A DNA stretch of 64,000 nucleotides from Veillonellales bacterium. Its GTDB lineage: Bacteria; Bacillota; Negativicutes; Veillonellales; Dialisteraceae. The notes beneath the pieces are model-generated. The model ran no database searches. It saw nothing but the letters and a program-made list of their open reading frames with translations, and was not told where the DNA came from. The DNA is taken from NCBI GenBank assembly GCA_944390485.1, contig CALXPQ010000001.1, positions 558,001 to 622,000 on the forward strand, written 5' to 3'. Position numbers and translations under genes: made by a program. Every line of letters starts with the position of its first letter. Position 1 is the stretch's first letter. Shown piece by piece: positions 42,194-53,136 of the stretch.

Positions 42194-43366
42194 TTATTTC
42201 CGGGCCAGCTTCGCGGTGAAGAACGACGTGAGCTTGTCCGCGATGGTGTCCACATAATCTTTCACCCAGTAGGTCTGGATGTGCGTCGCGCCGGGCACGA
42301 GGAAGAGCTCTTTGTCCGCCGTGCCGGTCGCTTTCGCGAAGGCGTCTTCCGTCATGTAGAGGGAATCCGCGCGGCTTCCGGCGATCATGAGGAGCGGCTG
42401 GCGGATGAGCGCCATGTTCTGCGCCGCATCGAAGGCGACGAGGTCCATCAGGCTGGACACGGTGTAGCTGAACGTGTCGTTCGGATGGTAGTAATCCTTC
42501 CCGTAGTAGTAATAGCCTTCGCGGTAGAGGTCGAAGGGCAGCTTGTCCGCTTCCTCCGGCGTGAGCGTCTCCGTCATGTTCGGCGTGAGGTCGATGACCC
42601 CGGTCTCCACTTCCTTCTGGCGGGCCGCCGCGGCCTGGGCGAGCGTCTTCTGCGCCGTCTCCGGGTCCGGATGGGTCACGCCGTAGCCGTCCCGGCGGAC
42701 GATGCCGCTGTTGAACATGGAGAGCGTCGCCACGGCCGCCACGCGGGGATCAGTCTGGACCGCTGCCAGCGTGTAGCCGCCGCCTCCGCAGATGCCGAGC
42801 GCGCCGATGCGGGTCTTATCCACGCCGGGGAAGACGGAGAGGATGTCCACCATGCCGTGCACGTCCTCGATGCGGTGCGCCGGCACGTCCAGATGACGCG
42901 GTTCTCCGCCGCTCGCCCCCTGATAGGACGCGTCCGCCGCGATGGTGATGAAGCCCGCTTCCGCGAGGCGCTGGGCGTAGAGCCCGGCCACCTGCTCCTT
43001 CGTGCCGCCGTTCGGATGCGCCACGGCCACCGCCGCGTAGGATTTCTGCGGATCGTACCCGGCGGGCGTGTACACGTTCGCCGCGACCGCCACGCCGTCG
43101 AGCTCGTACGTGATGGGATGAATCTGCACCTGTCCGGGCACGTTCTCCCGGAGGGCCCCGTCATAGACGAGCCCCCACCGGTTGCCCTTGTACGGGAGGA
43201 TCCGATCCTCCGGAATGCTACTGTATGTCTTTCCCTGCATGACTGTTTCCTCCTTTGTGCTCACCGCGGGTGCCGCCGGCGCTTCCGCCGCCCGGACGGA
43301 CGCCGCGCCGCCCCATGCCGCCGCGCCGATCATGGCGCCGATCAGGATGGCCTGTATGGCTTTCAT
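42194..43366 (-). CDS. Exported dienelactone-hydrolase-like alpha/beta hydrolase
   Basis: A signal peptide ('KAIQAILIGAMIGAAAWGG') precedes an alpha/beta hydrolase with Cys as likely nucleophile in 'RIGALGICGGGGYTLAAVQ' (G-x-C-x-G, as in dienelactone hydrolases), acid in 'MIAGSRADSLYM' and His in 'VPGATHIQTYW'. ATG 43366 has GGAGAG six bases upstream (390 aa). First gene of the six-gene unit behind the MerR-type promoter. Confidence 0.86.
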   Translation of the reverse strand: MKAIQAILIGAMIGAAAWGGAASVRAAEAPAAPAVSTKEETVMQGKTYSSIPEDRILPYKGNRWGLVYDGALRENVPGQVQIHPITYELDGVAVAANVYTPAGYDPQKSYAAVAVAHPNGGTKEQVAGLYAQRLAEAGFITIAADASYQGASGGEPRHLDVPAHRIEDVHGMVDILSVFPGVDKTRIGALGICGGGGYTLAAVQTDPRVAAVATLSMFNSGIVRRDGYGVTHPDPETAQKTLAQAAAARQKEVETGVIDLTPNMTETLTPEEADKLPFDLYREGYYYYGKDYYHPNDTFSYTVSSLMDLVAFDAAQNMALIRQPLLMIAGSRADSLYMTEDAFAKATGTADKELFLVPGATHIQTYWVKDYVDTIADKLTSFFTAKLARK

Positions 43367-43451
43367 CGTCATCTCTCCTTTCCACTCCAGCTCCTTCGGG
43401 AAATCCGCGGGGCGCGCTCCCTTGTCTTTCTCTTTCCCTTCTGCTATACTG

Positions 43452-43482
43452 AGCATAAATCTTCGAGTTCACCCGAAGTCAA
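43452..43482 (-). promoter_or_regulatory. MerR-type promoter of the exported enzyme unit
   Basis: Minus-strand -35 TTGACT (43477-43482), a 19-base spacer and -10 TATGCT (43452-43457). The spacer contains the imperfect palindrome TTCGGGTGAACTCGAA (43462-43477). A long 19-base spacer filled by a palindrome is the hallmark of MerR-activated promoters, and a MerR gene starts 36 bases away on the opposite strand. Confidence 0.85.
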
Positions 43483-43517
43483 GGATTTTCTCAAAAATTT
43501 TTTTCAGGAGGTCTCTT

Positions 43518-43952
43518 ATGGAATACACCATCGGCGAGCTCGCCTCGAAAATGCATCTCACCACCCACACCCTGCGCTACTACGACGACGAAGGGCTCCT
43601 GCGCCACGTGAAGCGCAGCCCCAGCGGCCGGCGCGTCTTCACCGAGCGGGACGTGGTCATGCTGAATACCATCGAATGCCTGAAAAAAGCGGGCATGAGC
43701 ATCCACGACATCCGCCAGTACATCGACTGGTGCGACGAAGGCTTCGACTCTGTGAAGAAGCGGTACGAACTCTTCGCCAGAAAGGAAGAAGAAGTGCTCC
43801 GGCAGCTCGCCTATCTGAAAAAGGTCCTCGCCACCGTGCGGTGGAAGAAAAATTTCTACAAGCAGTGCCTGGACGACGGCGAGATCCGCTTCTGCGACGA
43901 GGACCGCCAGAAGATGGCGGAAATCATCCTCCGCGGCGACGAGCTGAAATAA
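43518..43952 (+). CDS. MerR-family transcriptional regulator
   Basis: N-terminal winged helix 'YTIGELASKMHLTTHTLRYY' and 'PSGRRVFTERDVVMLNTIE', followed by a coiled-coil ('FARKEEEVLRQLAYLKKVL') and a short C-terminal effector region. Cysteines are few and not in a metal-type pattern, so it resembles the AdhR/YraB group rather than metal sensors. AGGAGG precedes ATG 43518; 144 aa is typical. Divergent from the exported enzyme unit, whose promoter it should activate. Confidence 0.92.
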   Translation: MEYTIGELASKMHLTTHTLRYYDDEGLLRHVKRSPSGRRVFTERDVVMLNTIECLKKAGMSIHDIRQYIDWCDEGFDSVKKRYELFARKEEEVLRQLAYLKKVLATVRWKKNFYKQCLDDGEIRFCDEDRQKMAEIILRGDELK

Positions 43953-43968
43953 AAAAAGCGCAGCAAAA

Positions 43969-44007
43969 AAAGCCCTGTGAAATCGTTCACAGAGCTTTCT
44001 TTTTTTG
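43969..44007. terminator. Bidirectional terminator between merR and glmM
   Basis: AAAGC(C)CTGTGAA and TTCACAG(A)GCTTT pair around ATCG (43969-43998) and are followed by CTTTTTTT on the plus strand; an A-run (43964-43971) provides a T-run for the minus strand. Confidence 0.88.
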
Positions 44008-44023
44008 CCGTTTATTCGCCGGA

Positions 44024-45379
44024 TTATTTATGGTTCACGCCGAGTTCCTGATCGACCACGGAGGCGATGTCGTCCACGATGCGCTCGAGCTGCTCTTCCG
44101 ACGGGCCTTCGCCCATGACGCGGATGAGCGGTTCCGTGCCGGAGGCGCGCACGAGGATGCGCCCTTCGCCGCCGAGCTCTTCCCGGCCCGCTTCGATGGC
44201 CGCCGCGATGAGCGTATTCTCTTCCCAGCCGTTCTTGCTGTACACTTCCACGTTTTTCAGGATCTGCGGATAGTCCGTCATGAGCGCGCCCAGCGCGGAG
44301 AGCGGACGGCCCGCTTCCTTCAGCGCGGAGAGGGTCTGCACGGCGGTGATGAGGCCGTCGCCGGTGGTATTGAATTCCGAGAAGATGATGTGGCCGGACT
44401 GCTCTCCGCCGAGGGAATAGTTGTGCTTCCGCATCTCTTCGAGCACGTAGCGGTCGCCCACCTGCGTGGATACGGTGTGGCAACCGAAGCCTTCCAGCGC
44501 CTTGCCGAAGCCGAGGTTGCTCATGACCGTGCCCACCACCATGTCGTCTGCAAGGCGGCCTTCTTTCTGCATGCGCAGCGCGTTGATGATCATGAGGTGG
44601 TCGCCGTCGAGCACCTGCCCCTTCTCGTCCACGAAGAGGCACCGGTCCGCGTCGCCGTCATTGGCGATGCCGCAGTCCGCGCCGAGGCGCACCACTTCTT
44701 CCTGGAGGTGCTCGATGTGAGTGGAGCCGCAGTTGTCGTTGATATTGACGCCGTTCGGCTCGCACGAGAGGGCGGTCACATCCGCGCCGAGCCTGCGGAG
44801 CATGTCCGGCAGGAAGCGGCTCGCCGCGCCGTTCGCCGAGTCGGTGACGATCTTCATGCCCGCGAAGTCCGTCTTCACGGTGGAGAGCACGTACGCCCGG
44901 TATTCGTCGGCCAGCTCCGGCACGCGGCGGATCTCGCCGATCTCCGCGCCGGTCGGGCGGGGGATCTCCGGTCCGTCCACATGGCGGAGCAGGTTCTCGA
45001 TCTCCTCTTCGGTGGCGTCGGGCAGCTTGTAGCCGTGGCCGTCAAAGAATTTGATGCCGTTGTCCGGGAAGGGATTGTGGGAGGCGGAGATGACCACGCC
45101 TGCGTCGTAGTCCTTCGTCCGCGTGAGATAGGCCACGCCCGGCGTGGGGATGATCCCCGCGAGGTCCACGCTGACGCCGGAGGAGCAGAGCCCCGCCGCG
45201 AGGGCCGCTTCGATCATGCCGCCGGAGAGGCGCGTATCCCGCCCGATGAGGAACCGGCGGGAACCGCCGGCCCGGCAGAAATACGCCCCGGCCGCGCGCC
45301 CCATCTGATATGCCAGCTCCGGCATGAGCGTCGAGTTCACGACGCCGCGGACACCGTCTGTGCCAAATAATCTAACCAT
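44024..45379 (-). CDS. glmM: Phosphoglucosamine mutase
   Basis: Converts glucosamine-6-P to glucosamine-1-P for peptidoglycan and LPS. The start 'VRLFGTDGVRGVVNSTLM' and the phosphoserine loop 'GVVISASHNPFPDNGIKFF' are diagnostic; metal loop 'GIANDGDADRCLFVDE', sugar loop 'GGEQSGHIIF' and phosphate loop 'RASGTEPLIRVMGEG' are present. ATG 45379 is preferred as GGGAGG is 6 bases upstream (451 aa). It closes the cdaA-cdaR-glmM unit. Confidence 0.96.
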   Translation of the reverse strand: MVRLFGTDGVRGVVNSTLMPELAYQMGRAAGAYFCRAGGSRRFLIGRDTRLSGGMIEAALAAGLCSSGVSVDLAGIIPTPGVAYLTRTKDYDAGVVISASHNPFPDNGIKFFDGHGYKLPDATEEEIENLLRHVDGPEIPRPTGAEIGEIRRVPELADEYRAYVLSTVKTDFAGMKIVTDSANGAASRFLPDMLRRLGADVTALSCEPNGVNINDNCGSTHIEHLQEEVVRLGADCGIANDGDADRCLFVDEKGQVLDGDHLMIINALRMQKEGRLADDMVVGTVMSNLGFGKALEGFGCHTVSTQVGDRYVLEEMRKHNYSLGGEQSGHIIFSEFNTTGDGLITAVQTLSALKEAGRPLSALGALMTDYPQILKNVEVYSKNGWEENTLIAAAIEAGREELGGEGRILVRASGTEPLIRVMGEGPSEEQLERIVDDIASVVDQELGVNHK

Positions 45380-45472
45380 ATCCATCCTCCCTCTTTGCTT
45401 CTGCTGTTCGTTCTGTTTTCAGTTGTCGCAACTTCCAAATCATACCGCCGCCCGGCGCTCCCGTCAAGGCGC

Positions 45473-46396
45473 TCACGTGGCCGCGGTGACCGGCACGGTG
45501 ACCGTCACCGTCTCCGGCACGGACTCCGCCCCCTCGGGGACCGGCACGGGGAGCTGCTGCACCACCGGGGCCGAAGCGCCCGTCACGTCGATCTCGCCGA
45601 GGCTGATCGTCTTCAGGTCTTCGAGGACGCTCCCCGGCGCGGTGACCGTCGCCACGAGAGGCGAGATCACCGGCGCGCCGGCCGCATAGCCCGCGGCGGG
45701 CGTCCCCTTCACGCGGCAGGTGAGCTGCACGTTGGACGTCTTCTTCTCTTCGGTGATGTCGATGGCCACCCGCACCTGCGTGGGCATGATGTCGATGCCC
45801 GTGACGGTATTGCCGTTCGCGTCCATCACGCTGATGGAGTCGAACTCGGTGAAGCTCTTCGTCTTGCCCGCCAGATTGACGGACGCCACCGCCCGGTCCA
45901 CAGAGGCGACGCTCGAACTGCTGCCCGCCACCGTGAGGCCGCCCGGCGTGGTGGACCGGAGGTTCGCCTTGTACCCGTCAGGCAGGTCGCCGAAGAAGCT
46001 CACCGTGATGGGGAGCGACTTCACCGCGTACGGGTCGATGGTGAGGTCGAAGTAGGCCGGCGTCACCGACACGGCCTCCCCGTCGCCGGGGACGCTCACA
46101 TTGATCTTTGTATTCGGATACTCGCCGTCCGTGGCGTTCTGCAGGTCCACGTAGGCGTGGATGTCGTCGCTCCGTAGGCGCATCAGGCTGTTGCGGTTCA
46201 TGCTCACGTCCACGCGCACCGATTTCGGCACGTCCAGCGCCACGAGGGACCGGTCCAGATTGCGCACTTCCACCGGCACGGTGTAGGTGCTCGTCATGAT
46301 GGGGTTCTGCTCGTTCATGACATAGAGCCAGAAGGCGCACGCCGCGATGAGGCACAGGATCTTCGGAAGCCACCAGTGAAATTTCGTGTATTTCAT
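45473..46396 (-). CDS. cdaR: YbbR-domain protein CdaR
   Basis: Membrane-anchored regulator of the diadenylate cyclase CdaA. One N-terminal helix ('ILCLIAACAFWLYVM') is followed by three to four YbbR repeats outside the membrane (for example 'VEVRNLDRSLVALDVPKSV', 'LPITVSFFGDLPDGYKANL'). ATG 46396 follows GGAGGG and overlaps the cdaA stop (ATGA), giving 307 aa. The position between cdaA and glmM supports the assignment. Confidence 0.93.
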   Translation of the reverse strand: MKYTKFHWWLPKILCLIAACAFWLYVMNEQNPIMTSTYTVPVEVRNLDRSLVALDVPKSVRVDVSMNRNSLMRLRSDDIHAYVDLQNATDGEYPNTKINVSVPGDGEAVSVTPAYFDLTIDPYAVKSLPITVSFFGDLPDGYKANLRSTTPGGLTVAGSSSSVASVDRAVASVNLAGKTKSFTEFDSISVMDANGNTVTGIDIMPTQVRVAIDITEEKKTSNVQLTCRVKGTPAAGYAAGAPVISPLVATVTAPGSVLEDLKTISLGEIDVTGASAPVVQQLPVPVPEGAESVPETVTVTVPVTAAT

Positions 46397-47226
46397 TTCT
46401 GAGCCCTCCATTTCTGGAACATGTCATTCACCACCCGGGTGTGGCTCCGGTTCATCATCATGAAGGACCGCAGGCGGTTCCGCAGGGTCTCGCCGTCGAT
46501 GTGCCGGTAGATGTGCCCGCCGTAGGTGTAGGAAATGGTGCCCGTCTCCTCGCTGACGACGACCACCACGCAGTCGCTCATCTCGGAGATGCCGATGGCC
46601 GCCCGGTGGCGCGTGCCCAGCTCGGACGAGAGCGACCGGTCGCGGGTGAGCGGCAGGAGGCACCCCGCCGCCATGACGCGGTTGTCCCGGATGATGACCG
46701 CCCCGTCGTGGAGCGGCGTATTCACGATGAAGATATTGCCGAGGAGCTCCTTGGACACGAGCCCTTCGATGCGGATGCCCGTGTCGATGTAGTCGTCGAG
46801 GCCCGTGGACCGCTCGAAGACGATGAGCGCGCCGATGCGGTTCTTCGACATGACCTCCGCCGCCTCGGTGACATGATCGATGACCGACGCCCGGTCCGTA
46901 TCGTTCACCACGCCGGCAGACACGTAGAACTTGCCTCGGCCGATCTGCTCGAGCGCGCGGCGCAGCTCCGGCTGGAAGACCACCGGCAGCGCGACGATGA
47001 GCATCGTCATGAGCTTCTCCAGGATCCACGACACCGCGTGGAGCTGGAGCCAGCCCGACACGAGCGTGAGCACGCCCAGCACGGCCATGCCCTTCACCAG
47101 CGCCGTGGCGCGGGTGTTGCGGATCAGCATGTACAGCCGGTACAGGAAAAAGGCGACCACGAGGATATCGAGGATATCCCAGAGGCGCATGGTCATGAAA
47201 AGGCCCTGGATCTGTGTAAAAATCAT
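46393..47226 (-). CDS. cdaA: Diadenylate cyclase CdaA
   Basis: Makes c-di-AMP from two ATP. Three N-terminal helices (from 'LWDILDILVVAFFLYRL') precede the DAC domain with 'VNTPLHDGAVIIRDNRVMA' (DGA motif) and 'LGTRHRAAIGISEMSDCVV' (RHR motif), both essential for catalysis and both intact. Length 277 aa. GGGGG precedes the ATG. It begins the cdaA-cdaR-glmM operon that ties c-di-AMP to cell-wall precursor synthesis. Confidence 0.96.
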   Translation of the reverse strand: MIFTQIQGLFMTMRLWDILDILVVAFFLYRLYMLIRNTRATALVKGMAVLGVLTLVSGWLQLHAVSWILEKLMTMLIVALPVVFQPELRRALEQIGRGKFYVSAGVVNDTDRASVIDHVTEAAEVMSKNRIGALIVFERSTGLDDYIDTGIRIEGLVSKELLGNIFIVNTPLHDGAVIIRDNRVMAAGCLLPLTRDRSLSSELGTRHRAAIGISEMSDCVVVVVSEETGTISYTYGGHIYRHIDGETLRNRLRSFMMMNRSHTRVVNDMFQKWRAQK

Positions 47227-47386
47227 GGTTCCCCCACAGGTATATACGACATGGATGCATGCATAAGGAAAGTATATAAATGTATTTTACCATGCCCGGC
47301 GCGGAGAGGCACCGCCCGGAGGGAAAAACTTTATAAAGAATTGACGGACGGCGCAGGGATTCTCTCCGCCGCAGCAGGAGCGCACG

Positions 47387-47417
47387 CAAAAACGGCTCCG
47401 GATCGCTCCGGGGCCGT
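47387..47417 (-). terminator. Terminator after the small membrane protein gene
   Basis: ACGGC(C)CCGGA and TCCGG(A)GCCGT pair around GCGA (47392-47417), followed by TTTTGCG on the minus strand. The rest of the 194-base gap to cdaA holds an AT-rich promoter-like stretch (47265-47290). Confidence 0.78.
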
Positions 47418-47420
47418 CCC

Positions 47421-47708
47421 TTATTTTCCGTACACATCCCACTCCAGCTGCATGAGCCGCCACTCCTGATCGGCGCTCTTCTTCTGCAGGTGGAGGATGT
47501 CCTTTCCCTGTTCGTCCAGCGTCTCGTCCACCGTGCCCGCGTGCCAGTAGAGATTCGTCAGCTGGTCGTCGTAGCGGGAGGCTTCCACGTGCATCATCCG
47601 CTCCTGCAGATCGGCGATCTGGCTCTCCTCCCAGGAGATGAACGCGATGAGCGCCGCGATGATGGCGAGAAAGACGCGGTTTTCCTTCCGGCGGAAAAAG
47701 TCTCTCAT
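47421..47708 (-). CDS. Small membrane protein with coiled coil, unknown function
   Basis: A 95-residue protein with a short charged N-terminus, one membrane helix ('VFLAIIAALIAFISW') and a helical, charged C-terminal part ('IADLQERMMHVEASRYDD', 'ILHLQKKSADQEWRLMQLE') that could form a coiled coil. No family recognised. It starts 3 bases after the LysR gene ends and has only a weak ribosome site inside that gene, so translation is probably coupled. Confidence 0.66.
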   Translation of the reverse strand: MRDFFRRKENRVFLAIIAALIAFISWEESQIADLQERMMHVEASRYDDQLTNLYWHAGTVDETLDEQGKDILHLQKKSADQEWRLMQLEWDVYGK

Positions 47709-47711
47709 GAT

Positions 47712-48623
47712 TTACACTTCGTAGGGCTTGTCCGCATTGAGCATCGCCAGATGCCCTTTCGTGAATTCGATCCATAGGCGCGCCGCCCGGGAGAGGTAGC
47801 GCCCTTTCTTCCAGATCGCATAGAGGTGATGGGTCATCTCCGGCTCGATGAGACGGCGCACCACCACGGGGCTCTCGTCGGAGTTCCGCGGGCAGAGGCG
47901 GCTCGGCAGGAGCGCCACGCCCAGCCCGGACGACACGGTCTGGATCATGAGCTCGCGCTGGCTCGTCTCGAAGACCACCTTCGGCGCGAAGCCGATCTTG
48001 CTGCACGTATTGAGGATGTCGTCGTGCATGTTGAAATCGTCCCGGTACAGCACGAGCGGATAGTCCGCCAGGAGCTTCATGGGCACCGTCTTGTTCTCCG
48101 CGAGCGGGCATTCCTTCGGCATCACCACGCACACCTCGTCGTTCGACAGGAAGAAGGACTCGAAATCCTTGTTCGGGATGGTGCAGATGATGCCCACATC
48201 GATGATGCCCTCCTGCACGGACGACTCGACGATCTTCGAGCCGTGCTCGTAGAGCTTGATCTCGATCTGCGGGTAAGTCTTCTTGAATTCGCCGAGGAGC
48301 TTGGCAAAGACGTGCGCGTCCGTGATGGGCGGCAGGCCGATCTCGATGGTGTCCTGCTTCAGGTTGAATTCATTCTCGAAGTCGGACTTCAGGTGCTCGA
48401 AGGAAAAGACGCAGCGCTTCGCGTAGTTCAGGAAGATCGTCCCCGGCGCGGTGAGCTCCACCGTTTTCGCGTTGCGGATGAAGAGCGTCACGCCGATCTC
48501 GTCCTCCAGCGATTTGATCATGCGGCTGATCGCCGACTGGGAGATGTGGAGATTGCGCGCCGCCTTGCTGAAGCTCTTCTGCGATGCCACTTCCAGGAAA
48601 TATTTCAGATGTCTGTAATCCAT
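47712..48623 (-). CDS. LysR-family transcriptional regulator
   Basis: Full-length LTTR (303 aa): winged helix 'YFLEVASQKSFSKAARNLHI' and 'SAISRMIKSLEDEIGVTLF', followed by a complete two-lobed effector domain ('TIEIGLPPITDAHVFAKLL', 'VSSGLGVALLPSRL'). The form resembles CysB/CynR/CidR-type regulators but the ligand is unknown. It is divergent from the pyruvate:ferredoxin oxidoreductase gene, and a palindrome lies between them. Confidence 0.92.
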   Translation of the reverse strand: MDYRHLKYFLEVASQKSFSKAARNLHISQSAISRMIKSLEDEIGVTLFIRNAKTVELTAPGTIFLNYAKRCVFSFEHLKSDFENEFNLKQDTIEIGLPPITDAHVFAKLLGEFKKTYPQIEIKLYEHGSKIVESSVQEGIIDVGIICTIPNKDFESFFLSNDEVCVVMPKECPLAENKTVPMKLLADYPLVLYRDDFNMHDDILNTCSKIGFAPKVVFETSQRELMIQTVSSGLGVALLPSRLCPRNSDESPVVVRRLIEPEMTHHLYAIWKKGRYLSRAARLWIEFTKGHLAMLNADKPYEV

Positions 48624-48750
48624 CGTATCCGCTCCTCTCTCCAGCCCTTCGCCCGCAGGCCGCCGCGCGGCATTTTCCTTGAGAATTCCCTCCCCTTCCC
48701 GTATAATATAGGGGACTACAGCATGAAACAGGCAGGCGCAATGGCTGTTC

Positions 48751-48787
48751 TTCTACAATTGATGAAATAATGTAGAACATCTATGCA
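48751..48787. promoter_or_regulatory. Palindrome and promoter-like elements between LysR and nifJ
   Basis: TTCTACA (48751-48757) and TGTAGAA (48771-48777) form an inverted repeat with a 13-base centre. A plausible nifJ promoter overlaps it: -35 TTGATG (48759-48764), 17-base spacer, -10 TATGCA (48782-48787). A LysR-type protein bound here would cover the nifJ -35. The remaining ~245-base gap is AT-rich without other structure. Confidence 0.6.
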
Positions 48788-48868
48788 TATTTATCATAGT
48801 TACATTGTACCCAATTTCGGCTGTATTCGCAAATCTTTTCAGTAAAGAAATTAAAGAGGTGTTATTTC

Positions 48869-52417
<3,549 letters not shown>

Positions 52418-52432
52418 TCCCTTCCCCGTGAG

Positions 52433-52461
52433 ATCCCCGGGCCCCGCGTCCGGGGATTTTC
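52433..52461 (+). terminator. Terminator after nifJ
   Basis: ATCCCCGG and CCGGGGAT pair around nine bases (52433-52457), followed by TTTTCG. Confidence 0.78.
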
Positions 52462-52496
52462 GTTTGCCTTCCCTTCCGCCCCGCGGCCCTCTCCGA

Positions 52497-52525
52497 TTGA
52501 CGTTTCGCAAAAAGCATGCTATCAT
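52497..52525 (+). promoter_or_regulatory. Promoter of the T-box leader
   Basis: -35 TTGACG (52497-52502), 17-base spacer, -10 TATCAT (52520-52525); transcription should begin near 52532. Confidence 0.75.
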
Positions 52526-52531
52526 GTTATC

Positions 52532-52795
52532 AATTTCTACAGACAGGCAAAGAAGGAAAAGAGTACTCATTCCGGCGCCGCAGCAGAGAGCCCCCACAGG
52601 TGGAACGGGGCGCGGCAGGTCTGACGAAGTGCATTCCGGAGCCTGACAGGCCCAAATCCTCAGACGTAAGCCTGCCCGGGACCGCCCGATACAGCGGATG
52701 AGTCACAGACTCGCAGAGGCCGCCGCGGCGACGCGCCGGCGAAATTGGGTGAGAATCACGGAACTCCTGTCCCTTTGGGGACGGGAGTTTTTTGT
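52532..52795 (+). ncRNA. T-box leader with UGC (cysteine) specifier
   Basis: Untranslated RNA that senses uncharged tRNA. Stem I elements in order: the GAGTAC S-turn region (52561-52566), AGAGAG bulge (52585-52590), and distal-loop GGTGGAAC (52599-52606). The descending side reads ACGAAGTGCATTCCGGAGC; by alignment with the glyQS leader (ACGAAAGGCATTCTTGAGC) the specifier is TGC at 52630-52632 followed by A, i.e. Cys. The T-box equivalent is GGGTGAGAATCACGG (52747-52761), a variant of the usual AGGGTGGNACCGCG. It ends in a strong terminator: AACTCCTGTCCC with GGGACGGGAGTT, then six T (52762-52793). Confidence 0.86.
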
Positions 52796-52852
52796 ATGTC
52801 CCTGTCTGTCCCGTGCGGCCCTGCCGCAGAAGAAAGGAGGTCTTCCTCTGCC

Positions 52853-52978
52853 ATGAAACCATCCCGCATCCTCTATGTCCCCGCCCGGATGCGCTGTACC
52901 CCGCCGGACGCCCGGCAGTTCCTCCGTCCGCCTGGAAGCGCGCTTTTTCGGAGAAAACCGGCCGTTCCGGCAGCCTGA
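52853..52978 (+). CDS. 41-codon ORF directly behind the T-box
   Basis: Starts 'MKPSRILYVPARMRCTPPD' and ends 58 codon-less bases before the transporter promoter region. AGGAGG (52835-52840) precedes ATG by 12 bases, a slightly long gap. It is rich in Arg and Pro, contains one Cys, and is not recognisable. Its position is where a T-box-controlled gene should start, so it may be a remnant of a lost gene, a leader peptide, or chance. A weak hairpin follows (CGGGAT/ATCCCG, 52983-53000). Confidence 0.35.
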   Translation: MKPSRILYVPARMRCTPPDARQFLRPPGSALFRRKPAVPAA

Positions 52979-53068
52979 TTCCCGGGATTTCCCGATCCCG
53001 GTCCGCTTTTACCCTATAAATTTTACATTTCTTTTATAGATAACGGCGTTTTAGTTCTCATTCTATGA

Positions 53069-53098
53069 TATAATAGCATCGAGCAGGATTCCCTGCTC
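53069..53098 (+). promoter_or_regulatory. -10 element and 5' hairpin ahead of the DAACS transporter
   Basis: TATAAT (53069-53074) within an AT-rich run, with only a weak -35, followed by a hairpin GAGCAGG/CCTGCTC (53081-53098) near the expected start of the transcript. It suggests the transporter has its own promoter as well as possible readthrough from the T-box. Confidence 0.5.
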
Positions 53099-53136
53099 AT
53101 TCCGCAATCCTGCGATCCATCGAAAAGGGGAAGCTT

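Noticed and set aside
42125..45370. Very long plus frame opposite the cupin, hydrolase and glmM genes
   Set aside because: It has no protein-like character outside the merR region, where the true MerR frame is a different one with a ribosome site.
52532..52795. Cobalamin, FMN or TPP riboswitch, or RNase P RNA
   Set aside because: GGTGAGAATC is reminiscent of a cobalamin element, but the rest does not fit. The stem I elements and the glyQS-like specifier region fit a T-box.
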